In this document: in pieces, positions 51,308-59,789 of the stretch | How positions within the stretch are numbered: position 1 is the first letter of the stretch | How the letters are laid out: the number at the start of each line of letters is the position of its first letter | Assembly (NCBI GenBank): GCA_025455015.1 | Contig: JALONI010000005.1 | Location: 1 to 64,000 of the forward strand | Length of the DNA: 64,000 bases | DNA from: Cyclobacteriaceae bacterium | GTDB lineage: Bacteria; Bacteroidota; Bacteroidia; Cytophagales; Cyclobacteriaceae | Reading direction: 5' to 3' | Made by a program: the position numbers and the translations under genes | Notes under the pieces: model-generated | The model's database searches: none | Seen by the model: only the letters and a program-made list of their open reading frames with translations | What the model was told of the DNA's origin: nothing

Positions 51308-54126
51308 CGCCCTTCCTGCAACAACTTGCCGATGACGTGCTGGCCGGGGGCACTCCGCTCGATCAATTGACGTTTGTGTTTCCCAACCGCAGGGCGGGGT
51401 TGTTCTTTCAACACTATCTGGCGCAGCGCCTCGAGCGGCCGCAGTGGTCGCCTAAACTGGTAAGCATCGAAACGTTTTTTCAGGAACACAGCGACTTGCG
51501 CGAGCCCGACCGCCTGACGCTGATCTACGAACTGTACCGCGTCTACATGCGGGTGATCAAGCGCGAGGAGCCGTTTGATAAGTTCTACTTCTGGGGCGAC
51601 ATGCTGCTGCGCGATTTCGATGAAGTTGATAAGTACCGCGTGAACGCCTCGTTGCTTTTTAAGGATTTGAGCAAGCTGAAAGAGCTGGACGAGACATTCG
51701 ACTACCTCACGGATGAGCAAAAACATTTCCTGAAGGAATTTTGGCTGCACTTTGAAGATCAGCCTTCGCAAACAAAGGAAGAGTTTCTGAAGTTGTGGCG
51801 AAAGCTACCCCAGGTGTACAGCGAGTTTGTCAAGTCTTTAAAGAAGGAAGGTTATGCCTACGAAGGGCTGATTCACCGGGAGGTGGCCGAGCACCTGGAG
51901 AAGAAACCACCCAAAAGCGCCCTGGCGGCATCCGTCATTTTTGCGGGATTCAACGCGCTGACCCGTGCCGAAGAAGCATTGATGACCGAGTACGTGAAGC
52001 AGGGCGCCCGTGTGTTTTGGGATTTTGATGCGTATTACGTCAGCGATGTGCGGCAGGAGGCGGGTACGTTCGCCCGGCTGTATCGCGAGCACCCCGTGTT
52101 GAGTAAAACCTTCCCGGCCGAATGGCCGTCCCACTTTACGAGCGGACGGAAAATCGTGCTTACCGGAGTTTCGCAACGCATGGGGCAGGCAAAACTGGCT
52201 GGGGCACGGGTCAAGGAGATTCTCGCACAAATCCCTGCCGAACAACGGGACAGTCAGTTGAACCGCACCGTGATTGTGCTGCCGGACGAAGCCATGCTGC
52301 TGCCCGTATTGCATTCGCTGCCCGAAGAGCTCACGAGCATCAACGTCACCATGGGTTTTCCGCTGCGGGCAACTCCGCTGTTTACGCTGCTTGATCTGCT
52401 GATCGAAATGCAGGTGAGACGCAAAGGCGATCTGTTTTCCTATCGCGAAGTGTCTGCCATTCTCGGACATGCCTACACCCTGACCTTGGCCGAGAAGGAG
52501 AGTACGGGTTTCCAGCGTGAGATTGTGAAAAAGAACCGCGTCCGGTTGCCGGCAGCGGAGCTTCAGTCAAGCCATGCACTATTTCAGTTGCTTTTTCAAC
52601 CCACAGAAGCCCCGCATGCCGTGGACTACCTGCTTACGTTGGTGCAATACCTTGGGGCCTCGTTTACCGATAAGCAGAGCTTTGATCGCGAATATGCCTT
52701 TCACTTTTACCGGCACCTGGCGCGATTAAAACTTATTTTTCAGGATAGCGACCGATGGCCGGACTGGCGCGGCTTTCAAAAACTCTTCCGTCAGGTCACC
52801 CAGTCGCAAAAGATTCCATTCATGGGCGAACCGCTGCGCGGGCTCCAGATCATGGGTGTGCTCGAAACCCGTAACCTCGACTTCGATAACGTGATCCTGC
52901 TCTCAATGAATGAAGGTTCGCTGCCCGCCCCACAGCGGCAGGGCTCGTACATTCCTCACACGCTGCGCAAAGCGTATGGCTTGCCTGCGCACGAACATCA
53001 GGACGCCATGTACGCGTATCTGTTCTATCGGGTGCTGCAGCGGGCCGGTCACATCGACCTGCTGTACAACACCGAACCCGATGTAGTGGGCAATGGCGAG
53101 TTGAGCCGGTATGTGCAGCAGCTTTTGTTGGAATCGGGGCTGCCGGTGGAGCAGCGGGTGTTACACAATACCATTCACGTCAATCGCGCCAAGCCGATTG
53201 AAATCGCCAAAACGCCCGAGGTGTTGGCGCAGATGGAGAAATATCTCAGCCCCGCGGGTGCGCGCTATCTGTCGCCCTCGTCCATCAACGATTTTATTGA
53301 GTGTGGCTTGCGTTTTTACCTGAAGCATGTGGCGGAACTGCGCGAAGCAGACGAGGTGGAGGAAGATATTGATGCCCGCACGTTTGGAAATATTTTGCAC
53401 GATGTGATGGCGTGGCTTTACCACGACTGGCGGATGTCAGGCCAGCCGGTAACAGCCGCGGATTTCAGGAAAGCAAAACCGCTCATCCCGGGATTGATTG
53501 ATCAAGCCTTCCGAAAACACGACCATTTGAACCACGATGAACCTGTGATCTACGAAGGCCAGCGGGTAGTGGTGAAAGAGGTGGTGGAGGCATTTGCCAG
53601 CCGCATTTTGGAGATTGATGCCGCGCAGGCTCCGCTTACGATCAGGCAACTGGAAGAAAAATTTGAATTTCCGCTGCGCCTGGCCGATGGACGTTCGGTG
53701 CGCGTAGCCGGCAAGATCGACCGTGTGGATAAAGCTGGTTCGGTCATTCGCGTCATTGACTACAAAACCGGGCAGGACGAGTTGAAGTTCAAAAACCTGG
53801 AGAGCTTATTTGACCGTGACGGTGATCGCAACAAGGCCGCGTTCCAAACCCTGTTCTATTCGTTTTTGTACGGAACCGTGGAGCAGATTACCGGCCCGGT
53901 GCACCCCGGCCTTTACAACCGGAAGAATATTTTCGGTGACGAGTTTTCATTTGGCTTGCTGATGAACAAGGTGGCCGTACGCGATGCGACTTCCTTGTGG
54001 CCGCCCTTCGCGGAGCAGTTACGCCAAACCGTTCACCAACTGTACGACCCCGGCCAGCCCTTCACCCAAACCACCCACGAAAAGCACTGCGAGTTCTGCC
54101 CGTACAAGGCACTGTGCCGGAGGTAG
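51304..54126 (+). CDS. addB: AddB-like PD-(D/E)XK nuclease subunit
   Basis: The 940-residue partner begins MTPFLQQLADDVLAGGTPLDQLTFVFPNRRAGLFF, an inactivated helicase-like N-terminus as in AddB. The C-terminal nuclease has VIDYKTGQDELKF and a Cys set made of ECGLRFYLKH and the terminal HCEFCPYKALCRR, which can form the Fe-S cluster of AddB/Cas4-type nucleases. It starts inside the AddA stop codon, so the two are coupled. Together they would process double-strand ends for RecA. Chi-like regulation cannot be judged. Confidence 0.88.
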   Translation: MTPFLQQLADDVLAGGTPLDQLTFVFPNRRAGLFFQHYLAQRLERPQWSPKLVSIETFFQEHSDLREPDRLTLIYELYRVYMRVIKREEPFDKFYFWGDMLLRDFDEVDKYRVNASLLFKDLSKLKELDETFDYLTDEQKHFLKEFWLHFEDQPSQTKEEFLKLWRKLPQVYSEFVKSLKKEGYAYEGLIHREVAEHLEKKPPKSALAASVIFAGFNALTRAEEALMTEYVKQGARVFWDFDAYYVSDVRQEAGTFARLYREHPVLSKTFPAEWPSHFTSGRKIVLTGVSQRMGQAKLAGARVKEILAQIPAEQRDSQLNRTVIVLPDEAMLLPVLHSLPEELTSINVTMGFPLRATPLFTLLDLLIEMQVRRKGDLFSYREVSAILGHAYTLTLAEKESTGFQREIVKKNRVRLPAAELQSSHALFQLLFQPTEAPHAVDYLLTLVQYLGASFTDKQSFDREYAFHFYRHLARLKLIFQDSDRWPDWRGFQKLFRQVTQSQKIPFMGEPLRGLQIMGVLETRNLDFDNVILLSMNEGSLPAPQRQGSYIPHTLRKAYGLPAHEHQDAMYAYLFYRVLQRAGHIDLLYNTEPDVVGNGELSRYVQQLLLESGLPVEQRVLHNTIHVNRAKPIEIAKTPEVLAQMEKYLSPAGARYLSPSSINDFIECGLRFYLKHVAELREADEVEEDIDARTFGNILHDVMAWLYHDWRMSGQPVTAADFRKAKPLIPGLIDQAFRKHDHLNHDEPVIYEGQRVVVKEVVEAFASRILEIDAAQAPLTIRQLEEKFEFPLRLADGRSVRVAGKIDRVDKAGSVIRVIDYKTGQDELKFKNLESLFDRDGDRNKAAFQTLFYSFLYGTVEQITGPVHPGLYNRKNIFGDEFSFGLLMNKVAVRDATSLWPPFAEQLRQTVHQLYDPGQPFTQTTHEKHCEFCPYKALCRR

Positions 54127-54146
54127 CGTTTGCGTATCTTTCGGGC

Positions 54147-54632
54147 ATGGAGATTGACCTGGAGAAATTTCGCCAACGAGCGGCTGACCGCGCGGTTGAA
54201 AACAAGACGTTTCTCCAGCGCCTGAAGAAGAAAAACCCGCGCGCGGTAGACGCGGCCTTTCACGCGGTTCATGAAGATGTGTTTGCCGAGACCGATTGCC
54301 TCGCGTGTGCCAACTGCTGCAAAACCACGAGTCCCATTTTTTACCAAACGGATGTGGAGCGCGCGGCCAAGGCACTACGACTGAAGCCGGGCGAGTTTGT
54401 GGAGAAGTATCTTCGCACCGATGAAGACGGAGATTTGGTGCTGAAATCCTCGCCCTGCCCGTTTTTAGATGCGGAGAACTATTGCCGCATTTATGCAGAT
54501 CGCCCTAAGGCCTGTCGCGAGTATCCCCATACCAATCGGAAAAAGATGGTTCAGCTCATGGATTTGACTTTCCGCAACACGCTGGTTTGCCCCGCGGTGG
54601 CGGAAATGGTAGAGCGTTTGAAACGGATGTGA
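54147..54632 (+). CDS. YkgJ-family Cys-cluster protein
   Basis: The 161-residue protein begins MEIDLEKFRQRAADRAVENK and has the YkgJ (UPF0153) signature: CLACANCCKTTSP, then SPCPFLDAENYCRIYADRPKACREYP. The eight conserved Cys probably bind zinc or iron. No enzymatic role is established. The ATG at 54147 lies 20 bases after addB, so it may be co-transcribed; a frame extending back into addB is not plausible. Confidence 0.85.
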   Translation: MEIDLEKFRQRAADRAVENKTFLQRLKKKNPRAVDAAFHAVHEDVFAETDCLACANCCKTTSPIFYQTDVERAAKALRLKPGEFVEKYLRTDEDGDLVLKSSPCPFLDAENYCRIYADRPKACREYPHTNRKKMVQLMDLTFRNTLVCPAVAEMVERLKRM

Positions 54633-54686
54633 GCCAACAGGCGTGTCATGTAATGAGGGAGATCGGCCGATCGGTTTTTACATGCA

Positions 54687-56456
54687 TTACCCCCGCGAGT
54701 GGAATCCAATCCTGGGCTTGCTTTGTTCTTCCTTGATCTCAAATTCACGCACATCGTCCAAGATGATGGTGGTCATCAATTCGGGGGTGCGCTCTTCCTT
54801 TTTCATGGCAGCCAACCGCAGGTGCTGGTTTTTGACCGCCTCGCCCACTACCTGGCGCACGGTGCGCGCGTTGCCAAAGTGCTTGTCGCGGTTGCCGTGC
54901 AAAAAGGAGAAGTAGCTTTTCAGATGGTCGGCCGCGGCCGGGTCGGGCTGCGCCTCCTCTTTCTTAAACAGGCCGCTGGCAATGGCAAACATGTCGTCAG
55001 GCGAGTAGTCTTCAAACTCAAAATACTTGTCAAACCGCGACTTTAACCCTGGGTTGGATTGAACAAACTCATACATGTTGTCGGTGTAGCCCGCCACAAT
55101 CACCCCAAACTTGCCGCGCTGGTCTTCCATGCGCTTGAGCAACACCTGGATGGCTTCCGCCCCAAAGTCATATTGCGAGCCTTTGCCTTGCGCCAGTGAA
55201 TATGCTTCATCAATAAACAAAATGCCCCCCATGGCTTCTTTGATCTTGTCAGATGTTTTGATGGCCGTTTGCCCCACATAGCCGGCCACCAATCCTTCGC
55301 GGTCTACTTCCACCAGGTGGCCTTTTTCCAAAATGCCGAGGCCCTTGTAGATTTTGGCCACGATGCGCGCTACCGTAGTCTTGCCTGTGCCCGGGTTGCC
55401 CGTGAAGACGGTGTGCAACGAAAATTTGCTCAGTACGTCTTTACCCGTCTCTTGGTAAAACTTGACCAACTGCACCATTTCGTTGATCTCGGTTTTGATT
55501 TTGTCAAGCCCGGTCAGCGCATTGAGTTCGGCCAGGCTTTCGTACAACAGATTTTCGGTGTTTTGCGAAGGGCTGGTAGAAGCGGTGGTTTTGGCGGCTT
55601 GTTTGAATACCTCCGCCCCCGTCAATACGGCAGCGTCACCTTCTTCCCAGTCATCGGCTACGCGGAACGGCACGGTGGCCAGTAGCTGATCCATGAACAC
55701 CACCTCCATGGTGTAGGCATCGTTGCTCCACCGGCCGGGCGTGTCGCCTCCCCAGCCGGGGTAAATGGTGTACACCTGCTGAAACGTATTGACGGCCACG
55801 TGCGTGAGGTAAGCGTGGCTTCCTTTTAGTTGGCCTGCATCGTTGTAGAAGTTGAAAAAGATCTCCGCATAGTAGTCCTGCGAAGTTTTGTTTTTGAACT
55901 TAAACTCGCACCAAACGAACCGTGTTTCTGCCTGTTTGAAGGTGCGCAGGTATTTTTTGTCGGGTAGCGCATTGGCTTTCGAATCGCCCTCAAACAAGTG
56001 AATCGACTCAATGTCAAAAAAGAGATTTTCGCCCTCTTTAGCCGGGCCCACATCTTCGATGTAGAATTTTGACTCGCCTACTTTTACGTCATCAATATAC
56101 GCCTCCCACTGGTAGTCGCCCCGCAGCCAGTACGCCCCCGGGGTGGCATTGCCCCACGACTGCCGGAGGTACACGATGTTCTCGTCTTTGAGCACCTTGC
56201 GCACCTGCTCCAAGTTGCAGAGTTCGTTTGTCTGGCTGCCGTTGAGGTGAAAACACTTCAACCGCACGGAGGCCTCCCAATCGTTTTCGTCAAACAGCTT
56301 GTTGAAGAACGAGAACTCCACCCGCATGTACGTGGTTTCAAACCGGTCGTACACCTTTCGGTATTTTTTGCTCGCATCGGCCATCCACTCGTCTGATGAG
56401 TGGACTTTGATATCGCGGTATTTGTAACGGGTGGGTGGGTTGCCGGGCTGACTCAT
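54687..56456 (-). CDS. CbbX/SpoVK-like AAA+ ATPase with a duplicated N-terminal domain
   Basis: The 589-residue protein has three modules. Residues about 37-137 and 174-268 are two copies of the same beta-rich domain: both end with a Trp, Gly, Thr-Pro-Gly stretch followed by Tyr, Glu, acidic residues and F-[YR]-[IV]-x-D (WGNATPG at 101-107 and WGGDTPG at 235-241). The C-terminal half is a CbbX/SpoVK-type AAA+ module with Walker A GNPGTGKTT at 353-361, Walker B GILFIDEA at 411-418 and an arginine-containing sensor block near RFDKYFEFEDYSP. Members typically remodel protein partners. No Rubisco is nearby. The partner is unknown. Confidence 0.85.
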   Translation of the reverse strand: MSQPGNPPTRYKYRDIKVHSSDEWMADASKKYRKVYDRFETTYMRVEFSFFNKLFDENDWEASVRLKCFHLNGSQTNELCNLEQVRKVLKDENIVYLRQSWGNATPGAYWLRGDYQWEAYIDDVKVGESKFYIEDVGPAKEGENLFFDIESIHLFEGDSKANALPDKKYLRTFKQAETRFVWCEFKFKNKTSQDYYAEIFFNFYNDAGQLKGSHAYLTHVAVNTFQQVYTIYPGWGGDTPGRWSNDAYTMEVVFMDQLLATVPFRVADDWEEGDAAVLTGAEVFKQAAKTTASTSPSQNTENLLYESLAELNALTGLDKIKTEINEMVQLVKFYQETGKDVLSKFSLHTVFTGNPGTGKTTVARIVAKIYKGLGILEKGHLVEVDREGLVAGYVGQTAIKTSDKIKEAMGGILFIDEAYSLAQGKGSQYDFGAEAIQVLLKRMEDQRGKFGVIVAGYTDNMYEFVQSNPGLKSRFDKYFEFEDYSPDDMFAIASGLFKKEEAQPDPAAADHLKSYFSFLHGNRDKHFGNARTVRQVVGEAVKNQHLRLAAMKKEERTPELMTTIILDDVREFEIKEEQSKPRIGFHSRG

Positions 56457-56518
56457 AACGTGGGTATTCGAAACCGTAAGGTACTAAGGTGTTTTGCGCG
56501 AAGCAAGATGGCGCGCAG

Positions 56519-57268
56519 CTACGTTGCCGGAATGTATTTTCGAAACCAGCTTTTGATGGTCATCTGGATCACTCCGAAGAAGGCCTCTTTGAAAATGCCG
56601 GCCGAAAGTTTGCTTTGCCCCCGCACGCGCTCGGTAAAAATGATGGGCACTTCGGTTAGATTGAACCCGTACTTCCAGGCGGTGAACTTCATCTCAATTT
56701 GAAACGCGTACCCCACAAACTTCACCTCGTGCAGGGGAATGGTTTCGAGTACTTTTCTGCGGTAGCAAACAAAGCCCGCGGTGGTATCATGAATGGGGAG
56801 GCTGGTGATCAGCCGCACGTAGGCACTGGCAAAGTACGAGAGCAGCACCCGCCCCATGGGCCAGTTGACGACATTGACGCCCGTCACGTATCGCGACCCT
56901 ACCGACAAGTCGTATCCTTCTTCGGCACAACTCAGGTATAGTTTCACCAGATCCTTCGGGTCGTGCGAGAAGTCGGCATCCATTTCAAGGATAAACTCGT
57001 ATCCATGCTCGAGCGCATAGGCAAAGCCGGCCAGGTAGGCCGTGCCCAAGCCTTGCTTGCCTTGTCGCTGCAACAGATGAAGCCTGCTGTTGGCTGCGGT
57101 GTTGTATCCCTGTTGCAGGTGCTTGACAATCTCAGCCGTGCCATCGGGCGAGTTGTCGTCCACAATCAAGATGTCGAAATCCTTAGGCAACGCCAGCACC
57201 GCATCAATGATCAGGCTTATGTTTTCCTGCTCGTTGTATGTGGGTATCACTACGATTGCGTTGTTCAC
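56519..57268 (-). CDS. GT2 glycosyltransferase, polyprenol-phosphate mannosyltransferase type
   Basis: The 249-residue protein starts MNNAIVVIPTYNEQENISLI from a GTG at 57268 and contains ILIVDDNSPDGTAEIVK, AYLAGFAYALEHGYEFILEMDADFSHDP and RYVTGVNVVNWPMGRVLLSYFASAYVRL. The DAD near residue 105 is the metal-binding DxD. Dolichol- or undecaprenyl-phosphate mannosyltransferases (Dpm1) have this form; which sugar and lipid are used is unknown. No membrane domain follows, so it resembles the cytosolic-domain-only class. A TATTTTTG box at 57287-57294 supports this start rather than the upstream open frame. Confidence 0.88.
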   Translation of the reverse strand: MNNAIVVIPTYNEQENISLIIDAVLALPKDFDILIVDDNSPDGTAEIVKHLQQGYNTAANSRLHLLQRQGKQGLGTAYLAGFAYALEHGYEFILEMDADFSHDPKDLVKLYLSCAEEGYDLSVGSRYVTGVNVVNWPMGRVLLSYFASAYVRLITSLPIHDTTAGFVCYRRKVLETIPLHEVKFVGYAFQIEMKFTAWKYGFNLTEVPIIFTERVRGQSKLSAGIFKEAFFGVIQMTIKSWFRKYIPAT

Positions 57269-57286
57269 GGCCTTTTGGGTAGGTTT

Positions 57287-57294
57287 CAAAAATA
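57287..57294 (-). promoter_or_regulatory. -7 box of the GT2 gene
   Basis: The minus strand reads TATTTTTG, 18 bases before the GTG. Confidence 0.5.
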
Positions 57295-57353
57295 GACAAA
57301 GAAATTGAAAGGCAGGTGGGCGGTGTCGTTGTGATTTGCGAATTTGCCGGTGT

Positions 57354-57887
57354 ATGAACCAGCTAAGGCCTTGTGTTTTTTTGGATCGCGATGGGGTGCT
57401 CAACCGCGACAACCCCCGGTACACGTATCGCCTCTCAGCGTTTGATATTTTGCCCGGGGTGCCCGAAGCTTTGTACGCCTTAAAGGAAGCCGGCTTTGTG
57501 CTGGCGGTGGTCACCAACCAATCCGGCATTGCCCAAAAAATTTATACGCAACGCCAGATGGAGCTATGCCACATCTACTTGCAAGATGCCTGCGAGCATG
57601 TGATCGATCATTTTTACTTCTGTCCGTATCACCCCAGCGTTACGCAGTCGCTGGCACGCAAGCCGGGCACGTTGATGTTTGAAAAGGCCATTGCCAAATT
57701 TACGATAGACATATCTCGGTCGTGGATGGTGGGCGACCGCACCCGCGATATTATTCCCGCGCGTCAGTTGGGCATCAAAACCATTCAGATTGGCGATGAG
57801 GTGGAGCCCGAACACCGTGCGGAGCATACCGCGGCCAGTCTGGCCGAAGCCGCACGAATGATCCTACATTCGAGACTCAATCTGTGA
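57354..57887 (+). CDS. HAD-superfamily phosphatase (GmhB/HisB-like)
   Basis: The 177-residue protein has the IIIA HAD motifs: CVFLDRDGVLNRDNPRY with nucleophile D11 and acid D13, VTNQSGIAQK as motif II, KPGTLMFEKAI with the catalytic Lys, and MVGDRTRDIIPARQLGI as motif III. GmhB enzymes have a zinc knuckle of Cys-His-Cys-Cys in the loop between motifs II and III; here only the CPYHPS pair is seen before a short RKPG. Heptose bisphosphate or another sugar phosphate is the likely substrate. The ATG at 57354 starts MNQLRPCVF. It is divergent from the GT2 gene. Confidence 0.85.
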   Translation: MNQLRPCVFLDRDGVLNRDNPRYTYRLSAFDILPGVPEALYALKEAGFVLAVVTNQSGIAQKIYTQRQMELCHIYLQDACEHVIDHFYFCPYHPSVTQSLARKPGTLMFEKAIAKFTIDISRSWMVGDRTRDIIPARQLGIKTIQIGDEVEPEHRAEHTAASLAEAARMILHSRLNL

Positions 57888-57917
57888 AACAACAACCGCG
57901 TCCCCGAGATGCACTAC

Positions 57918-57947
57918 TCAATCTCGAATTTCGAATCTTGAATTTTT
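57918..57947. repeat. Intergenic element with repeated CGAAT/GAATCTTGAA words
   Basis: The stretch between two convergent genes contains CTCGAATTTCGAATCTTGAA, a close relative of the right arm of the 52-base palindrome at 6096-6147. Confidence 0.45.
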
Positions 57948-57953
57948 ATCCCA

Positions 57954-59360
57954 TCAGATTTTCACCATCTCGTCTTTGTAGCCGAGCAGTTTCATCATGC
58001 TTTCGCTGGATTGCTCTTTGGCAAAAAGCTCGGTGGTGATTTCGCCATCTTCGTTGCGGTGGATGAGCACGTGCTTGGGGGCCGGAATCAAACAGTGTTG
58101 AATGCCGCCATAGCCTCCGAGCGACTCCTGGTAGGCTCCGGTGTGGAAAAAGCCAATGTACAGGGGCTCCTCGTCCGTGATCATGGGCAAAAACACTTCG
58201 CCCGTGTGGGCTTCGCTGTTGTAGTAGTCGTGGCTGTCGCACGTCAGGCCGCCTATGTTCACTTTGTGGTAGGGGTCGTCCCACTTATTCACGGAGAGCA
58301 AAATGTACTTTTGGTTAAGGCCCCACACATCGGGCAGATGCGTGATAAACGAGCCATCGATCATGTACCAAAGCTCCTTGTCGTTTTGCAGTTTTTGGTC
58401 TACCATGCTGTAAAGCACGGCACCGCTTTCGCCCACTGTGAAGCTGCCAAACTCGGTGAAGATGTTCGGTACCGGCACGTTGTTCTTCTCGCAAATCCAC
58501 TTAATATTTTCCACGATCTGTTCGATCATGTATTTGTAGTCGTATTGGAATGTGAGAGACGTTTTGATCGGGAAGCCCCCGCCAATGTCAATCGAGTCAA
58601 GCGAGTCGCAGATCTTCTTCATTTCACAATACTTGAAGATAAAGCGGCTCAGTTCGCTCCAGTAGTAGGCCGTGTCTTTGATGCCCGTATTGATAAAAAA
58701 GTGCAGCATTTTCAACGAGGCCTTGCTGCTGGGCTGTATTTTCTCTTTGTACAGCGGCACGATGTCGCTGTAGCGGATGCCGAGGCGTGAGGTGTAAAAC
58801 TCAAACTTGGGCTCTTCATCGGCCGCCACGCGGATACCCACCTGGTAAGGCCGGTTTACGTTCTGCTCGTACGTGTCAATCTCGCTCAGATTGTCTAAAA
58901 TGGGTATGCAGTTGAAGCCATCGTTGAGCAGGTCAGTAATGTATTGCCGGTACTTGGGCATCTTAAACCCGTTGCACAGAATGAATGTATCCTTGGAAAT
59001 TTTGCCGCGGTCGTACAGACTGCGCACGATGGGGATGTCAAACGCAGACGAGGTTTCGATGTGCACATCGTTCTTGAGGGCCTCTTCCAGCACAAAGTCA
59101 TAGTGCGATGATTTGGTGCAGTAACAATAGGTGTACTTGCCATTGTACTTGAAGCGCTCCATGGCCGCGTTGAAGGTGGCCTGGGCAAAGCGAATGTTTT
59201 CGCTGATGCGCGGCAGGTACGTAATCTTCAGCGGGGTGCCGTATTGCTTGATGATGTCCATCAGGGGCACATCGTTAAACAACAGTTCGTGGTCGCGCAC
59301 TTTGAATTCGCGCTGTGGAAATTCAAAGGTTTGCTCAATCAGCTCGCGGTAGCTCTTCAT
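57954..59360 (-). CDS. speA: Arginine decarboxylase, PLP-dependent fold-III type
   Basis: The 468-residue protein begins MKSYRELIEQTFEFPQREFK. The PLP-binding Lys is K83 in CYCTKSSHYDFVLEEA. SIDIGGGFPIKTSL and the downstream GESGAVLYSMVDQKLQND and HTGAYQESLGGYGGIQHC blocks are conserved. It is shorter than E. coli SpeA and lacks its long inserts, which is usual for the Bacteroidota form. It turns arginine into agmatine as the first step of putrescine and spermidine synthesis. A ureohydrolase gene is divergent, 430 bases upstream, and a deoxyhypusine-synthase homologue follows further on. TTACTTTG about 30 bases upstream may be a -7 box. Confidence 0.93.
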   Translation of the reverse strand: MKSYRELIEQTFEFPQREFKVRDHELLFNDVPLMDIIKQYGTPLKITYLPRISENIRFAQATFNAAMERFKYNGKYTYCYCTKSSHYDFVLEEALKNDVHIETSSAFDIPIVRSLYDRGKISKDTFILCNGFKMPKYRQYITDLLNDGFNCIPILDNLSEIDTYEQNVNRPYQVGIRVAADEEPKFEFYTSRLGIRYSDIVPLYKEKIQPSSKASLKMLHFFINTGIKDTAYYWSELSRFIFKYCEMKKICDSLDSIDIGGGFPIKTSLTFQYDYKYMIEQIVENIKWICEKNNVPVPNIFTEFGSFTVGESGAVLYSMVDQKLQNDKELWYMIDGSFITHLPDVWGLNQKYILLSVNKWDDPYHKVNIGGLTCDSHDYYNSEAHTGEVFLPMITDEEPLYIGFFHTGAYQESLGGYGGIQHCLIPAPKHVLIHRNEDGEITTELFAKEQSSESMMKLLGYKDEMVKI

Positions 59361-59648
59361 TATCTGGAAAACCGGTTGGAAAAATAGGATGCAAAGTAAC
59401 TACATATCTGCGTAGCGATCAACGGCCCGGGCAACGAAACAGCGCGGGCGCGTTTGGCCTTCACCGGCTTGCGCTAAACCCGTGGGCGGGGGTAGCCACC
59501 CGCTGTTCAAAAAAATCACAATAAAAATTTAATTAGGTTCATAAATTGCTGATTTTGAGATTGATAGGCGCTCTAAAAGGCCGCGTTCTAAACGGTTTTG
59601 GCGTGCGCACTGGCCAAAAATTGCCATCTTTGTCACCGTTCGCAGTAT
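59361..59648. other. Intergenic DNA between speA and the ureohydrolase leader
   Basis: No credible frame or RNA gene. It probably holds both divergent promoters; CATCTTTG just before 59640 is a possible -7 box for the leader transcript. Confidence 0.4.
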
Positions 59649-59708
59649 ATGCTACAACCGTTTGCACCTTTGCCCTACGCTGGGCTGTATGCCCTGCCCG
59701 ACTACTGA
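59649..59708 (+). CDS. 19-residue leader peptide before the ureohydrolase gene
   Basis: ATG at 59649 to TGA at 59706-59708 encodes MLQPFAPLPYAGLYALPDY. CATCTTTG lies 20 bases upstream, so it would be the first frame of the transcript. It contains four Pro and ends LPDY-stop. A GGGC/GCCC hairpin lies inside the frame (about 59682-59694), and a 6-base hairpin follows at 59722-59740. The arrangement suggests a regulatory leader for the gene at 59790; no direct evidence shows translation. Confidence 0.45.
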   Translation: MLQPFAPLPYAGLYALPDY

Positions 59709-59721
59709 GGCTGGTTTGATA

Positions 59722-59740
59722 GAGCCGGTTTTTGCGGCTC
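59722..59740 (+). promoter_or_regulatory. Hairpin between leader peptide and ureohydrolase gene
   Basis: GAGCCG (59722-59727) pairs with CGGCTC (59735-59740) around GTTTTTG. AGCC can instead pair with GGCT at 59709-59712 overlapping the leader stop, so two conformations compete. A run of seven T follows further on, before the ATG at 59790. Confidence 0.45.
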
Positions 59741-59789
59741 GGTGCGCACGTGTAATTCCCTTTTTTTAAATGCCAAAATCGTTTTCCTT

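Noticed and set aside
56519-57529. Longer GT2 protein starting at 57529
   Set aside because: The added 87 residues are low-complexity and overlap the divergent HAD gene; the promoter box at 57287-57294 supports the GTG at 57268.
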